A stretch of DNA of 52,247 nucleotides from Desulfobacteraceae bacterium. GTDB taxonomy: Bacteria > Desulfobacterota > Desulfobacteria > Desulfobacterales > UBA5852. Below, piece by piece: positions 1 through 8,235 of the stretch. Below the pieces are notes generated by a model. It was given only the letters and a program-made list of their open reading frames with translations. It had not been told where the DNA came from and searched no databases. Made by a program: the position numbers and the translations under genes. The stretch lies in NCBI GenBank assembly GCA_014237395.1, contig JABZFP010000039.1, forward strand, positions 1 through 52,247, in the 5' to 3' direction. How positions within the stretch are numbered: the first letter of the stretch is position 1; each line of letters opens with the position of its first letter.

Positions 1-177
1 GAAGACGGCATCAACCTCAACTCGGCGGTAACGGAATTCGAGAAAGCGCTGATCCTGCAATCCCTGGAAAAGACCCAGTGGGTCAAAAACAAGGCCGCTC
101 AACTGCTCAACCTCAACCGTACCACCCTCGTGGAAAAAATTAAACGCTACCAGCTTAAATCGCCGGCAAATTCTTAG
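1..177 (+). CDS. C-terminal end of a Fis-type (HTH_8) regulator, probably a sigma-54 activator (5' truncated)
   Basis: Frame 1 is open from the first base to a TAG at 175-177 and gives 58 residues. The segment has the shape of the Fis/HTH_8 DNA-binding domain that closes NtrC-family activators: an acidic linker, a helix beginning FEKALILQSLEK, then the recognition helix-turn-helix (AAQLLNLNRTTLVEKIKRY). The residues LNLNRTTL match the family pattern LGi.RttL. The receiver and AAA+ parts would lie upstream of the window, so whether the protein really has a sigma-54 interaction domain cannot be seen. A stand-alone Fis homologue is the alternative. It may be the partner of the response regulator that follows, but 358 bases separate them. 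Confidence 0.8.
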   Translation, partial: EDGINLNSAVTEFEKALILQSLEKTQWVKNKAAQLLNLNRTTLVEKIKRYQLKSPANS

Positions 178-535
178 GCGATTGCGGAACGAAATTTCCA
201 AGCGCGTGCCGTATCGCCGCTCGTCTCCATGCTTTGATGCATCATCCGGCATAGAGGTATATCGTTTTTTTAGGGAGAAGGATAGTGGGCGCGGTCCCTG
301 CCGGTCAGGCGGTGGAGTGGCACGCCATTTGTCTTCCAATCCGGTGGTGGATTTTCCGGCTTAGAATTGAATTGACAAACAACAGCAACTGGGAAATATT
401 GAATCGGTCATGAAACAAAGTCTCATATCGTCCCCTGTTGCCATTCGAACGGCCGTTGTTTAACCGGCATCGGAAGAAGTCCTTTCGAAAATATCGCTTC
501 CAGTCGCTGCTGGAACCCCTCTGGAGAAATTGCAA
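178..535. other. Intergenic region with one sigma-70-like promoter
   Basis: No convincing gene is visible between the end of the Fis-type regulator and the response regulator. The only clear signal is the TTGACA/AATATT pair near the 3' side. A TGGCAC at 318-323 resembles a -24 element but lacks the GC of a -12 element. Confidence 0.6.
372..400 (+). promoter_or_regulatory. Candidate sigma-70 promoter for the response regulator at 536
   Basis: A perfect TTGACA -35 box (372-377), a 17 bp spacer and AATATT (395-400, four of six consensus bases). Transcription would start near 407 and leave a leader of about 130 bases. Confidence 0.5.
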
Positions 536-1219
536 ATGGACGTCAGAATACTGGTTGCCGATGACGAGGAAAGCATCCTTGATCTACTCTCCCGGTTTCT
601 TGAAAAAATTGGGTACAAAGCGGACATTGCCAAAGATGTGGCCAGTGCCGTCAACTTGATGCAAACCCACCGGTATGACGTCATCCTGACCGATAAAAAT
701 ATGCCGGATGTCGACGGTCGTATGGAGGGCGGCATGACCCTGGTAAAATATGCCAAAGAGCACATGCCCTCCGCCGAAGTCATCATGATTACGGGATATG
801 CAACCATCGAAACGGCGGTCGAAGCCATGCGCATGGGCGCCTTCGACTATATCATGAAACCCATTCCGTTGAATGAGCTGAAAGCGAAAATCGAACGCAT
901 ATTGGATTATCGCAAGTTTATCAACTCGGGGGATACGTTGCAGATTTATCGGGCCTTGCACAATCAGGCCCTGACCCTGCTGGAAAACCGTGATGATCTG
1001 CCCGAAGAACAACTGGGTCAAATTCTACGGACCTTGGGGGGGAAGATCGACCATCTTTTCGGCTTACAGAAAGAATATGAGACGATCATTCAAAGCCAAG
1101 CCGAGGCGTTGGAGCGAATTGAAACCGTCGCCCAGCACCTGAAAGAGGCCCTCCCTGCGGACAGTCCCTACGTCGCGGCTGTTGAACAAATCGAGGAAGA
1201 ATCCCGTAAACGCATTTAA
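536..1219 (+). CDS. Response regulator: receiver domain plus uncharacterised helical C-terminus
   Basis: This 227-residue protein opens with a canonical receiver domain (about residues 3-125). The acidic pair D9/D10 is present, the phosphoacceptor is D53 in VILTDKNMPD, and the conserved lysine sits in IMKPIP. The phosphoacceptor loop carries a short insertion (DGRMEGGM) compared with usual receivers. The remaining 100 residues are charged, helical and partly coiled-coil, with no recognisable DNA-binding or enzymatic output. The ATG at 536 is preferred over 530 because GGAG at 523-526 lies nine bases upstream of it but only three upstream of 530. The neighbouring Fis-type regulator may be a functional partner, but that is inference. 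The helical tail could be a dimerisation or protein-binding module. Confidence 0.88.
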   Translation: MDVRILVADDEESILDLLSRFLEKIGYKADIAKDVASAVNLMQTHRYDVILTDKNMPDVDGRMEGGMTLVKYAKEHMPSAEVIMITGYATIETAVEAMRMGAFDYIMKPIPLNELKAKIERILDYRKFINSGDTLQIYRALHNQALTLLENRDDLPEEQLGQILRTLGGKIDHLFGLQKEYETIIQSQAEALERIETVAQHLKEALPADSPYVAAVEQIEEESRKRI

Positions 1220-1302
1220 AGCGCTGATTAATATGGCTATACGACTGGATCTGCCGGTTTTCTGTGGTCATTGAAGCAGCAAAAGAAAGAATAGGAAACG
1301 TG

Positions 1303-1659
1303 ATGAATCAGAACCCTGCGGATCAAATTGATTTCAAGCTGGACACTCAAAACCTTTACCGCGAAGAATCTTATACGGATTTGAAGGCCGGCGCCATTCG
1401 GCGTTTAATCCCTGTAAAGGCCGACGGTGCGACGGATAAGGCCCGAACTGAAATTTTTGTCGGTACCACACAACTCCTCACCCCGGAAGGTCCGATGCCC
1501 GTCCAGGCGCGACTGATGGTCAATAATCTTCAAGAGGCTTTGGAGGCTTTTCCGGATGCCATGCGTCAAGCCACACATGAGATGATCGTGCAGCTGGAAG
1601 AGATGCAGAAAAAATATCAGGAAAAAGAAGACTCCCGCATCATTGTTCCCGGTCAATGA
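1303..1659 (+). CDS. Conserved-looking hypothetical protein, 118 aa
   Basis: The ORF encodes a soluble 118-residue protein with no signal peptide or membrane segment. The first half resembles a small beta-rich domain (ATDKARTEIFVGTTQLLTPE), and the second half is an amphipathic helix rich in E, Q and K. I recall similar small cytoplasmic proteins annotated only as hypothetical in sulfate reducers, but I cannot name a family. The ATG at 1303 is chosen because AGGAA at 1293-1297 is well placed; the more upstream start at 1264 has no Shine-Dalgarno sequence. It follows the response regulator by 83 bases on the same strand, so co-transcription is possible. Confidence 0.75.
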   Translation: MNQNPADQIDFKLDTQNLYREESYTDLKAGAIRRLIPVKADGATDKARTEIFVGTTQLLTPEGPMPVQARLMVNNLQEALEAFPDAMRQATHEMIVQLEEMQKKYQEKEDSRIIVPGQ

Positions 1660-1713
1660 TCTGTCATTCCCGGAGGGAGGAAATGGATCCATTAGCGGAA
1701 TAGCGGTCCCATT

Positions 1714-3105
1714 TTATCCTTGCCGACGGCAGCGCGGCGTACTGAAAAACGTGCTATGGATGGCATTGACACCGCTTTCAAGGTCCTTTTTTTTCACCAG
1801 AAAATACAACGCGGCACGTGACGGGCCAAATGAGATCATTTCCACATTGACCCGGCAGTTGGCGACGGCCGTAAAACATCGGGCGGCAATGCCGTCGCGG
1901 TGTTGAATGCCATCACCGACAATCCCGATGAGGGCGACATCGGTCAGGCGATCCAGTTTGCGGAACGGGCGCGGTCGAATCCCCATCAGCGCCTGACGGG
2001 CCTTTTCCATGTCCTTTTGTGCCAGTAGCAGGCTGATGCAGGTCTGGGAGGTGACCACGGATTTGATGTTGATCCCGCTGTCCGCCACACAGGTCGCCAC
2101 CTCGCCCAGGATGCCCGGTCGGGCACCGACACCTGAGGCATGGACCTTCAGGATGCCGATGTCGGTATCATAGGCCACACTTTTGATGACGTGCTTCGGG
2201 CGGGCGCTGCGGGAGGTAATCAGGCTGCCCTCGGCGTCCGGTGCCAGGGTGTTTTTGATGGCGATATTCATCTTCCGGCGGCGGGCCGGTTCCACCGTCC
2301 GCGGGTGTAGAATTTTGGCGCCGAAATAGGCGAGCTCGGCGGCCTCTTCATAGGACAGCACCGGAATCAGTCGGGCTTCCGGCACCAAGCGGGGATCTGC
2401 ACTCATAAACCCTTCCGTATCTTTCCAGATGTCGAGCCGCTCAGCGTCCAAGGCGACGGCGGCCACGGCGGCCGAATAATCGCTTCCCCCCCGTCCAAAT
2501 GTTGTGATTTCACCCTCTTCACTGGTGCCGAAAAAACCCGGCAGAAAAAGAATTTTATCGCCCCCGATAAGGGGGGACAGATGTGTTTTGAAATGACGGG
2601 ACGTTTTCGTCAAATCGGCCGTGGCATCGCCGTATTTGCCATCGGTAATCAGTCCGATTTCATGGGGCATGCGACAGGTGGCGGATAAGCCGCGGCTGCG
2701 CAGGATGGCCGTCAGAAGCTGGGCCGAAAGGCGTTCTCCGTAGCTGCTGATGACGTCCGTCAAGCGGGGGGTGATGGCACGGGTGAAATTAAGACCATAG
2801 TAAAGGCGTTCGAGTTTGCCGAGGCTTTTCTCGAGCTCCCGTGTGTATTCTTTAAGATTCTGTTTGGGTTGAATCAGGTGCCGGGCCACCAGCAAATGCC
2901 GGGTTTTCAGTTTGCCCGTTATGAGGGGGATCTGGGTTTCGTCGACCAGTGCCGTCTGCAGGCTGGTGATGAGAAAATCTGTTATCCCATGCAAAGCCGA
3001 CAGGACGAAGACATGGCCCTTGCCGCGGCACGCAATGAGATCCACGATACTTTCAATGGTCTTTTTGCCGTTCAAACAGCCTCCGCCAACTTTGATGACA
3101 CGCAT
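1714..3105 (-). CDS. lysC: Aspartate kinase with tandem C-terminal ACT domains
   Basis: The 463-residue protein phosphorylates L-aspartate, the first step towards lysine, threonine and methionine. The N-terminal amino-acid kinase domain (about 1-290) contains the diagnostic TFGRGGSDYSA segment and a WKDTEGFMSADPR segment typical of the substrate and ATP site. The C-terminal part has two ACT units (DIGILKVHASGVGARPGIL and VALIGIVGDG...), the usual allosteric lysine/threonine sensors. The N-terminal glycine loop reads KVGGGCLNG where most aspartokinases have KFGGTSV, a noticeable divergence. Translation is started at MRVIKVGGG (3105) because GGAG lies about ten bases upstream and homologues begin here; a 32-residue upstream extension is open but unlikely. 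The gene stands alone on the minus strand. Confidence 0.9.
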   Translation of the reverse strand: MRVIKVGGGCLNGKKTIESIVDLIACRGKGHVFVLSALHGITDFLITSLQTALVDETQIPLITGKLKTRHLLVARHLIQPKQNLKEYTRELEKSLGKLERLYYGLNFTRAITPRLTDVISSYGERLSAQLLTAILRSRGLSATCRMPHEIGLITDGKYGDATADLTKTSRHFKTHLSPLIGGDKILFLPGFFGTSEEGEITTFGRGGSDYSAAVAAVALDAERLDIWKDTEGFMSADPRLVPEARLIPVLSYEEAAELAYFGAKILHPRTVEPARRRKMNIAIKNTLAPDAEGSLITSRSARPKHVIKSVAYDTDIGILKVHASGVGARPGILGEVATCVADSGINIKSVVTSQTCISLLLAQKDMEKARQALMGIRPRPFRKLDRLTDVALIGIVGDGIQHRDGIAARCFTAVANCRVNVEMISFGPSRAALYFLVKKKDLESGVNAIHSTFFSTPRCRRQG

Positions 3106-3673
3106 ACGGTTGCTCCAATGCTTCAGGCGCTGTTGTTGCAGACCTGCCCTTTTCAAGTGCAGGTCCGTCGATCGGTTGGGCGTTTGATACCTCAAATCCA
3201 ATGCGATCTCAAGGGGACGGTCGTCTGGTGCCGCGCGTATCGGAAAAAGCGGTTCGAGGGTGCGGCGGCCGGCGTTGGAATAAGGATGGTGTCGCGAAGG
3301 TGGCGGGTGTCAACACATCACAGGAACCAATAGCGAGATAGCGAGACCTCCAGCAGGGACATGTTGCCTGACCGAATGAAGGTTTCATGTCCGCAGGATC
3401 AAGCAGAACCGGCTCGATCAGTAGGATTTACCCCTTATAAACCCCCCAAAAATGACGGGTTGCCTTCGATGCAGACGGACCTATCGTTTGATAACGTGAA
3501 ACGAAAAGGACGCCGCAATCCAATTCATCCATCGACGAAGGTCAGGTTCAATTTGTTGGGCGGGTACTGACAGCCTTTTCAAACGAAGGAGCGGACCGAA
3601 GTTTTTCGGCAATTCGCTTTTGGGAAAACGGCAGCGGTTTGAGAGCCGCTCGTATTGACATGGAGGGAAGCTA
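3106..3673. other. Intergenic region between divergent genes
   Basis: This stretch separates the aspartate kinase (minus) from a small plus-strand ORF. A few short open frames exist, for example 3361-3570, but none has a ribosome site or recognisable protein. I see no RNA gene, repeat or strong terminator. Confidence 0.5.
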
Positions 3674-3853
3674 ATGGATAGCAACGAACGTTACATTCGG
3701 GTTGAAGAAGAAGGTTTGCCATATTTTTGTCCGATAGAAGCCGCGAAAGACATCGAAAATGCGCGTCAGGCGATTCAGTCCGATGGATGTGTCGAGGCTG
3801 ACGTCGTGCAGCGCTATTCTGGCCAGATACGTATCGAAAAGAATGCACCGTGA
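3674..3853 (+). CDS. Small hypothetical protein, 59 aa
   Basis: The ATG at 3674 is preceded by GGAGGGA (3662-3668), and the frame runs 59 codons to TGA. The product is acidic and soluble, contains two cysteines (YFCPIEAA and SDGCVEAD), and ends RIEKNAP. No family is recognised. The good Shine-Dalgarno sequence and balanced composition argue that it is translated. It lies between divergent or convergent neighbours with no obvious operon. Confidence 0.6.
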   Translation: MDSNERYIRVEEEGLPYFCPIEAAKDIENARQAIQSDGCVEADVVQRYSGQIRIEKNAP

Positions 3854-3957
3854 TGAACGCGGTGGGTATTTAATCGGTAATGGATAATCGGTGGATCATT
3901 GTTGGCCGTGCCAAAATGCTCAATAACGGATTCTGATTCGGACCGAAACGAACAGGT

Positions 3958-4233
3958 TCAAAAGGGGTCACGAAAGAACTGAGCATAGCACTCTGTGCAC
4001 TGCCAGGCGGGTTCTTCGCTGTCTGACTTGAGGTTGCCAATCCCAATGCCGCCACCGTCCAAGGCGTGTTCCAGTTCCGGTAAAAAAACCGGCATTCCCC
4101 GCAAGAGGAGGGCTATTTTTGTTGATCCGCACCATGGGCAGCTTTTGGGTTTTTCACGGGCTTGCATTTTCATGGTATGGTCAATGTCGATATAGGGAGG
4201 GGTTTTCGTGGTGGTGAGTTCGGTGAGTTCCAT
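3958..4233 (-). CDS. Small zinc-ribbon-like hypothetical protein, 91 aa
   Basis: The protein has two CxxC knuckles, CPWCG near residue 33 and CTEC near residue 79, which together would bind one zinc ion. They are separated by a roughly 45-residue insert containing a glycine-rich stretch (DGGGIGIGN). The ATG at 4233 has AGGAG about 13 bases upstream, a slightly long spacing; a later in-frame ATG is possible. Small single-ribbon proteins of this kind are common in sulfate reducers but lack known functions. A possible minus-strand sigma-54 promoter lies 78 bases upstream. Confidence 0.68.
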   Translation of the reverse strand: MELTELTTTKTPPYIDIDHTMKMQAREKPKSCPWCGSTKIALLLRGMPVFLPELEHALDGGGIGIGNLKSDSEEPAWQCTECYAQFFRDPF

Positions 4234-4543
4234 GATAGCGGCGCGGCTCCTTTCGAATCAGATATGTCCGTCATGTTTTTGTTTAAAGATTGCATCCCGG
4301 GATGTGTATAAGCAGGTAGTATGCCAATGTATAGGGCAGCGCTTCTTATCGGCCAAATATTTTACAACATACTAATAACACTATATTTATTCATTTTTTA
4401 TGAAGCGCTCGATTGCTATGAAGGATAATTTAAGGTGGGCAAACGTCTATCAATTAGACAGGCATGGGGACGATTTGTCCAGTGTTTGTACAGTGACTTT
4501 TTCGGGAAAAAAGAGATCGGCGGATTACCGGCCAGCTGGCCTA
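4234..4543. other. AT-rich intergenic region
   Basis: This AT-rich stretch lies between two minus-strand genes. It holds a candidate minus-strand sigma-54 promoter (4311-4326) and a partial match to the island's 17-mer regulatory motif (4350-4366, seven of seven in TTTTACA but only two of four in the other arm). No ORF is convincing. Confidence 0.45.
4311..4326 (-). promoter_or_regulatory. Weak candidate sigma-54 promoter for the zinc-ribbon gene
   Basis: Read on the minus strand the sequence is TGGCATACTACCTGCT, which keeps the GG and GC dinucleotides ten bases apart as sigma-54 requires (consensus TGGCAC-N5-TTGCW). The predicted leader is about 65 bases. No full activator site lies at the usual distance, so confidence is low. 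Confidence 0.35.
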
Positions 4544-5011
4544 TCAGGCAATGACATAGGCACCGGTACCAACAGCAATTAATTGTTCGGTCTCATTTTT
4601 TAACTCAATGCGTGTAACGGCAACCTTGTGGCCGGTTCGCAGCACATAGCCAGTGGCTTCAAACATCTTCCCCACGCCCGGACGCAGATAATCGATGCGG
4701 AGATCAATGGTGCCGAGTTTGCGGAATTTTTCCAGCTTGATGTCCAGCGGTTCTCCGGCCAGTTTTTTCTGCAGCCCCATGAAGGCGGAGAGGCCACCCG
4801 TTACATCGATGACGGCGGATATAACACCGCCGTGCAGTGATCCTCGAATATAATTGCCCACCAGCGCGTCGTGCATGGCAAAACGAATTTTAGGCCGCTC
4901 CATGTCGAGAGAATGCACCTTGAGGCCCAGCACTTTGTTGAACGGGATCTTGTTGTCAAAAATATCCCGGATCCGTTCCAGCCATTCCGCTTTCTCTTCG
5001 GTTGGCACCAT
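4544..5011 (-). CDS. YigI-like hotdog-fold acyl-CoA thioesterase
   Basis: The 155-residue product has the same length and the same blocks as E. coli YigI, a medium/long-chain acyl-CoA thioesterase of the PaaI hotdog superfamily. Shared segments include PFNKVLGLKV at the N-terminus, VGNYIRGSLHGGVISAVIDV around the catalytic HGG, LGTIDLRIDYLRPG, and GHKVAVTRIELKNE at the C-terminus. The start at 5011 (MVPTEEK) is chosen because it matches the length of the family; a 21-residue upstream extension is open but has no better ribosome site. The protein is cytosolic and probably releases free fatty acids from CoA esters. Confidence 0.85.
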   Translation of the reverse strand: MVPTEEKAEWLERIRDIFDNKIPFNKVLGLKVHSLDMERPKIRFAMHDALVGNYIRGSLHGGVISAVIDVTGGLSAFMGLQKKLAGEPLDIKLEKFRKLGTIDLRIDYLRPGVGKMFEATGYVLRTGHKVAVTRIELKNETEQLIAVGTGAYVIA

Positions 5012-5164
5012 GAAATGTCTCGCTATGCAGGGATGAAAGAATTGTGCCAGGCGCAATTGACCATTTGGCCACATTTAACGGTGATGACAAAGGCGATTGC
5101 AGCCGTTTGCAGCTATCCGGTGTGGCGCCGCCATTTTGCTGGATGGGCCGCAGGTACCATCGGT

Positions 5165-5347
5165 TCAGCGTGATTCGTCCAATGGCTGGTGTTCGTTTTG
5201 ACGTTCCCGGAGTTGGTTCCAGATAGCGGTATTGGCGGCATGGATCTGTTCTAGACGGGTTCGCATTTCCAGGATCGCACATTGCTCGTCCCAAAGCATG
5301 CATTCGTTTTCCATGCAGTAGGCCTGGGAAAAAGGGCAGCGTTTCAT
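5165..5347 (-). CDS. Small cysteine-rich protein, 60 aa
   Basis: The short product begins MKRCPFSQAYCMENECMLWDEQC: four cysteines within the first 23 residues, spaced CX6CX4CX6C, followed by a charged helix. This could bind zinc or an iron-sulfur cluster; no family is identified. The ATG at 5347 has GGAAGGG upstream and is preferred to the longer open frame starting at 5404. Similar short Cys-rich ORFs are common in anaerobic sulfate reducers. The gene sits 92 bases from the end of the SHMT homologue on the same strand. Confidence 0.65.
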   Translation of the reverse strand: MKRCPFSQAYCMENECMLWDEQCAILEMRTRLEQIHAANTAIWNQLRERQNEHQPLDESR

Positions 5348-5439
5348 GACATATCCCTTCCGTAACGTTATCCTATCCACCTGCCGTAAATGTAGTAGAG
5401 TCAAGGTGTGCCGTCAACAGTGAACCGGATTGTCTTCGG

Positions 5440-6708
5440 TCACGGTCTGTCAGGGTCTGTTTGAGAGGTGCCGGTTCTGACTACCGGAAATCGCTCGCAT
5501 AATGCCGCAATTTCGTTTGCCACTTCTTGCAGGACCTGCTGCCGACCCTGATTGTTCAGCACCGTGTCGATCCATGTCGCGATTTGTTTGACTTCCGCCT
5601 CTTTCATCCCCCGCGCTGTTATCGCCGGCGTTCCCAGTCGCAAACCGCTGGCATGGTGGGGACGTTGCCGATCATTGGGAATAGGGTTGCGGTTGACAAT
5701 CAGGCCGACGGCTTCGAGCTGGTTTTCGGCTTTTTCTCCCGTTAGTCCTTTGGTGCGCAGATCGATGAGCACGATATGACTATCCGTACCGTCGCTGACG
5801 ATGTGATAACCGTGTGCCGCAAGTTCATTCGCCAGGCAGCGGGCATTCGAAAGCGTCTGGCGCTGAATTGCGCGAAAGGCCGGTTTCCCTGCCCGCTGAA
5901 AACAGACCGCTTTGGCGGCGATCATATTCATGGACGGCGTGCCCTGGCAGCCGGGGAATACAGAGCGGTCGATGCGGTCGGCATACGGGTGTTTGCACAA
6001 GACCACCCCGCCGCGCCCTCCCATCAGGGTTTTGTAGGTGGTGAACGTGACAAAGTCCGCATGTGGAACCGGGCTCGGAATGACCTTGGCGGCCACAAGC
6101 CCGGCGATATGCGCCATGTCGACCATGAAGGTCGCGGAAATCCCGGCCGCGATGTCTGCCAGTCGGGCGTAGTCGATCAGGCGTGGATAAGAACTGGCTC
6201 CCGCCACAATCATTCTGGGCTGCCGCTCTTTGGCCATTGACGCCACAGCGTCGTAGTCGATGCGTTCGGTCTTCGGCGAAACACCGTAATGTGAAAAATC
6301 AAAACAGCGGCTGGTGATGGAGGCGGTTGCGCCGTGGGAAAGATGACCACCATGGGAGAGCTTCATGGATAAAACGCGGTCACCGATATCCAGCATGGCA
6401 AAATAGACGGACAGGTTGGCCGCCACCCCGCTGTGAGGCTGCACATTGGCGTGATCGGCGCCAAACAGCTCTCGACAGCGCTTAACGGCAAGACGCTCGA
6501 GGGCGTCGGTGTGAGCGCACCCGGCATGAAAGCGAGCATCTGGATACCCCTCGGCTGCTTTCATTGAAAAAACGGATCCCTGGGTTGCGAGGATACTCTC
6601 CGGCGCTTGATTTTCGGCCGCGATCAAATTGATGGTATGCTGCAAGCGGGACGTTTCTTGATCGATAAGAATACCGACTTCAGGATCGTCGACGAATAAG
6701 GTCTGCAT
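5440..6708 (-). CDS. Serine hydroxymethyltransferase homologue, divergent
   Basis: The 422-residue protein has the fold-type I PLP architecture of SHMT: LIAAENQAPES at the N-terminus, VQPHSGVAANLSVYFAML, MVDMAHIAGLVAAKVIPSPV holding the cofactor-pairing aspartate and following histidine, and the Schiff-base lysine in TTYKTLMGGRGG. SHMT interconverts serine and glycine with tetrahydrofolate. Several hallmark residues are changed: the histidine immediately before the active lysine (THKT in most SHMTs) is tyrosine, RGPRGG reads MGGRGG, and the substrate motif GYPgkRYYgG reads GYPDARFHAG. It may therefore be a paralogue with another aldol or hydroxymethyl substrate rather than the housekeeping GlyA. 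It is transcribed divergently from hisB. Confidence 0.85.
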   Translation of the reverse strand: MQTLFVDDPEVGILIDQETSRLQHTINLIAAENQAPESILATQGSVFSMKAAEGYPDARFHAGCAHTDALERLAVKRCRELFGADHANVQPHSGVAANLSVYFAMLDIGDRVLSMKLSHGGHLSHGATASITSRCFDFSHYGVSPKTERIDYDAVASMAKERQPRMIVAGASSYPRLIDYARLADIAAGISATFMVDMAHIAGLVAAKVIPSPVPHADFVTFTTYKTLMGGRGGVVLCKHPYADRIDRSVFPGCQGTPSMNMIAAKAVCFQRAGKPAFRAIQRQTLSNARCLANELAAHGYHIVSDGTDSHIVLIDLRTKGLTGEKAENQLEAVGLIVNRNPIPNDRQRPHHASGLRLGTPAITARGMKEAEVKQIATWIDTVLNNQGRQQVLQEVANEIAALCERFPVVRTGTSQTDPDRP

Positions 6709-6856
6709 GGTCTACCGCCTCTCCCGATGCATCAGGTTTACGGTTGTCGATAGGACGGATGTCCCCATGAACTGCTTGACTTGCTGTTCATCTCCATTGT
6801 ACTTATCCGGACATAACAATCAATAGCGGATACATCCCGGAGGGGGATAGGCAAGC

Positions 6857-7447
6857 ATGGAAGAACGCACGGCGGAAGTGGAACGCAATACCAAGGAAAC
6901 GCGCATCAAAGCACGGCTGAATCTCGATGGTCGGGGGCACACCGATATCTCGACCGGCGTTCCCTTTCTGGATCACATGCTGACCCTGATGGCCGCGCAC
7001 GGTTTTATGGATATCGACATTACGGCCCGGGGCGATATCGAGGTCGATTACCATCATACGGTAGAAGATCTGGGGCTTGTTCTCGGTGAAGCCGTAGATC
7101 GGGCGTTGGGCGACCGGAAGGGAATTCGACGCTTCGGCCACGCGGTGACCCCCATGGATGACGCCTTGGCGGCGGTTACGATCGATCTTTCCCGAAGACC
7201 CTACCTCGTCTGTCATTTGCCCGAAGGATTAGGGTCGGCCGGTCAGTTCGCGCCCCATCTCGTGCGGGAATTTTGTCGTGCCCTTGCCATGCGCGGTGGC
7301 CTGAATCTGCACATCAACGTCAGTTACGGGGATGATCCTCACCATATTATCGAAGCCGTCTTCAAATCGATGGGACGTGCAATGGCCCAAGCCGTCGGGG
7401 TGGACGGCAGGGTGAAGGGTGTTCGTTCCACCAAGGGCACGATCTGA
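6857..7447 (+). CDS. hisB: Imidazoleglycerol-phosphate dehydratase
   Basis: The 196-residue monofunctional HisB removes water from imidazole glycerol phosphate in histidine synthesis. The family metal-binding blocks are intact: STGVPFLDHMLTLMAAHG, DYHHTVEDLGLVLGEA, and HHIIEAVFKSMGRAM, supplying the histidines and glutamates of the two manganese sites. A strong GGAGGGGG lies at 6838-6845. Length matches typical bacterial HisB. It is followed by a lipoprotein gene and hisA on the same strand, so this is a small broken-up his locus rather than a full operon. Confidence 0.95.
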   Translation: MEERTAEVERNTKETRIKARLNLDGRGHTDISTGVPFLDHMLTLMAAHGFMDIDITARGDIEVDYHHTVEDLGLVLGEAVDRALGDRKGIRRFGHAVTPMDDALAAVTIDLSRRPYLVCHLPEGLGSAGQFAPHLVREFCRALAMRGGLNLHINVSYGDDPHHIIEAVFKSMGRAMAQAVGVDGRVKGVRSTKGTI

Positions 7448-7554
7448 CGTATTCCAATATCCGCGACCGATCCGACAATCTGTTCGCCTGTGTTCTCCTG
7501 ATGCATACCGAAGCGTTTCCTCTTTAGTGGCAACCCATATCCGATGAGAATCTT

Positions 7555-8235
7555 ATGAAACCACGATGGGATATTATGAAATGGGTACTGGTTTTGGTTT
7601 GTTTTTTGGGCCTCTGGGCTTGTAAATCGAGCGGACCGGTGACCCACGTGAGCGGCGCATTTGACGGTAAGGGGAAAGTTCTGGTGTTGCCGTTTCAGGA
7701 TATGGCCTGGCTGCACGGAACGAATGTGAATGTGCGAAGCCCCCTGACCGGCAAGGTTTTCATGACCGGCGCTACGCGTGAAGGCGCCGATCGTCTGCTC
7801 ACGGACCTGCTTGTCGATGCGCTGCAACAGCAGACGGTGTTTCAAACCGTACCCTCACGGGACGCCTATGCCGTCATGGATGCGGTCAAATCCGCCGGGG
7901 ATTCTCAGCAGTCAGCGCTAAAAATTCTGACCAAGACCGGCCGCATGCTGAAAGCGGATATGGTGATTCAGGGCTATCTGTACCGCTTCGAAGACCGTGT
8001 CGGAGCGGATTATTCAGCAGAATCAGCTGCTTCCGTCGCGTTCGATGTCTATTTAATCGATTGCGTCGAACAAAAACTGGTCTGGTCGGGCTACTTCGAT
8101 CAAACCCAGCAGGCGCTGTCGGACGATCTGCGTTATATCGGAACGTTTTTCCGGCGTGGCGGTCGTTGGATTACAGCGGAGGAAATGGCGACAACGGCGA
8201 TGGACGACATGTTTAAGGAATTCAAGCAACCATGA
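7555..8235 (+). CDS. Putative outer-membrane lipoprotein inserted between hisB and hisA
   Basis: The 226-residue protein has a lipoprotein signal: a short basic N-terminus, a hydrophobic stretch VLVLVCFLGL and a lipobox ending LWAC, with lipidation expected on Cys23. The mature domain (KVLVLPFQDMA..., then DLLVDALQQQTVFQTVPS and LLKADMVIQGYLYRFEDR-like segments) resembles the CsgG/TolB-N type of alpha-beta domain found in secretion lipoproteins. That assignment rests on pattern resemblance only. Its stop overlaps the hisA start (ATGA at 8232-8235), so the two are translationally coupled although no histidine role is evident. An in-frame ATG at codon 8 is an alternative start. Confidence 0.8.
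   Translation: MKPRWDIMKWVLVLVCFLGLWACKSSGPVTHVSGAFDGKGKVLVLPFQDMAWLHGTNVNVRSPLTGKVFMTGATREGADRLLTDLLVDALQQQTVFQTVPSRDAYAVMDAVKSAGDSQQSALKILTKTGRMLKADMVIQGYLYRFEDRVGADYSAESAASVAFDVYLIDCVEQKLVWSGYFDQTQQALSDDLRYIGTFFRRGGRWITAEEMATTAMDDMFKEFKQP

Noticed and set aside
318..333. TGGCAC followed by TTGT, a possible sigma-54 promoter before the response regulator
   Set aside because: The essential GC of the -12 element is missing (TTGT), and a reasonable sigma-70 promoter lies closer to the gene.
3361..3570. 69-codon plus-strand frame
   Set aside because: No ribosome site, unusual composition and no recognisable motif; the adjacent 3674 frame is better supported.
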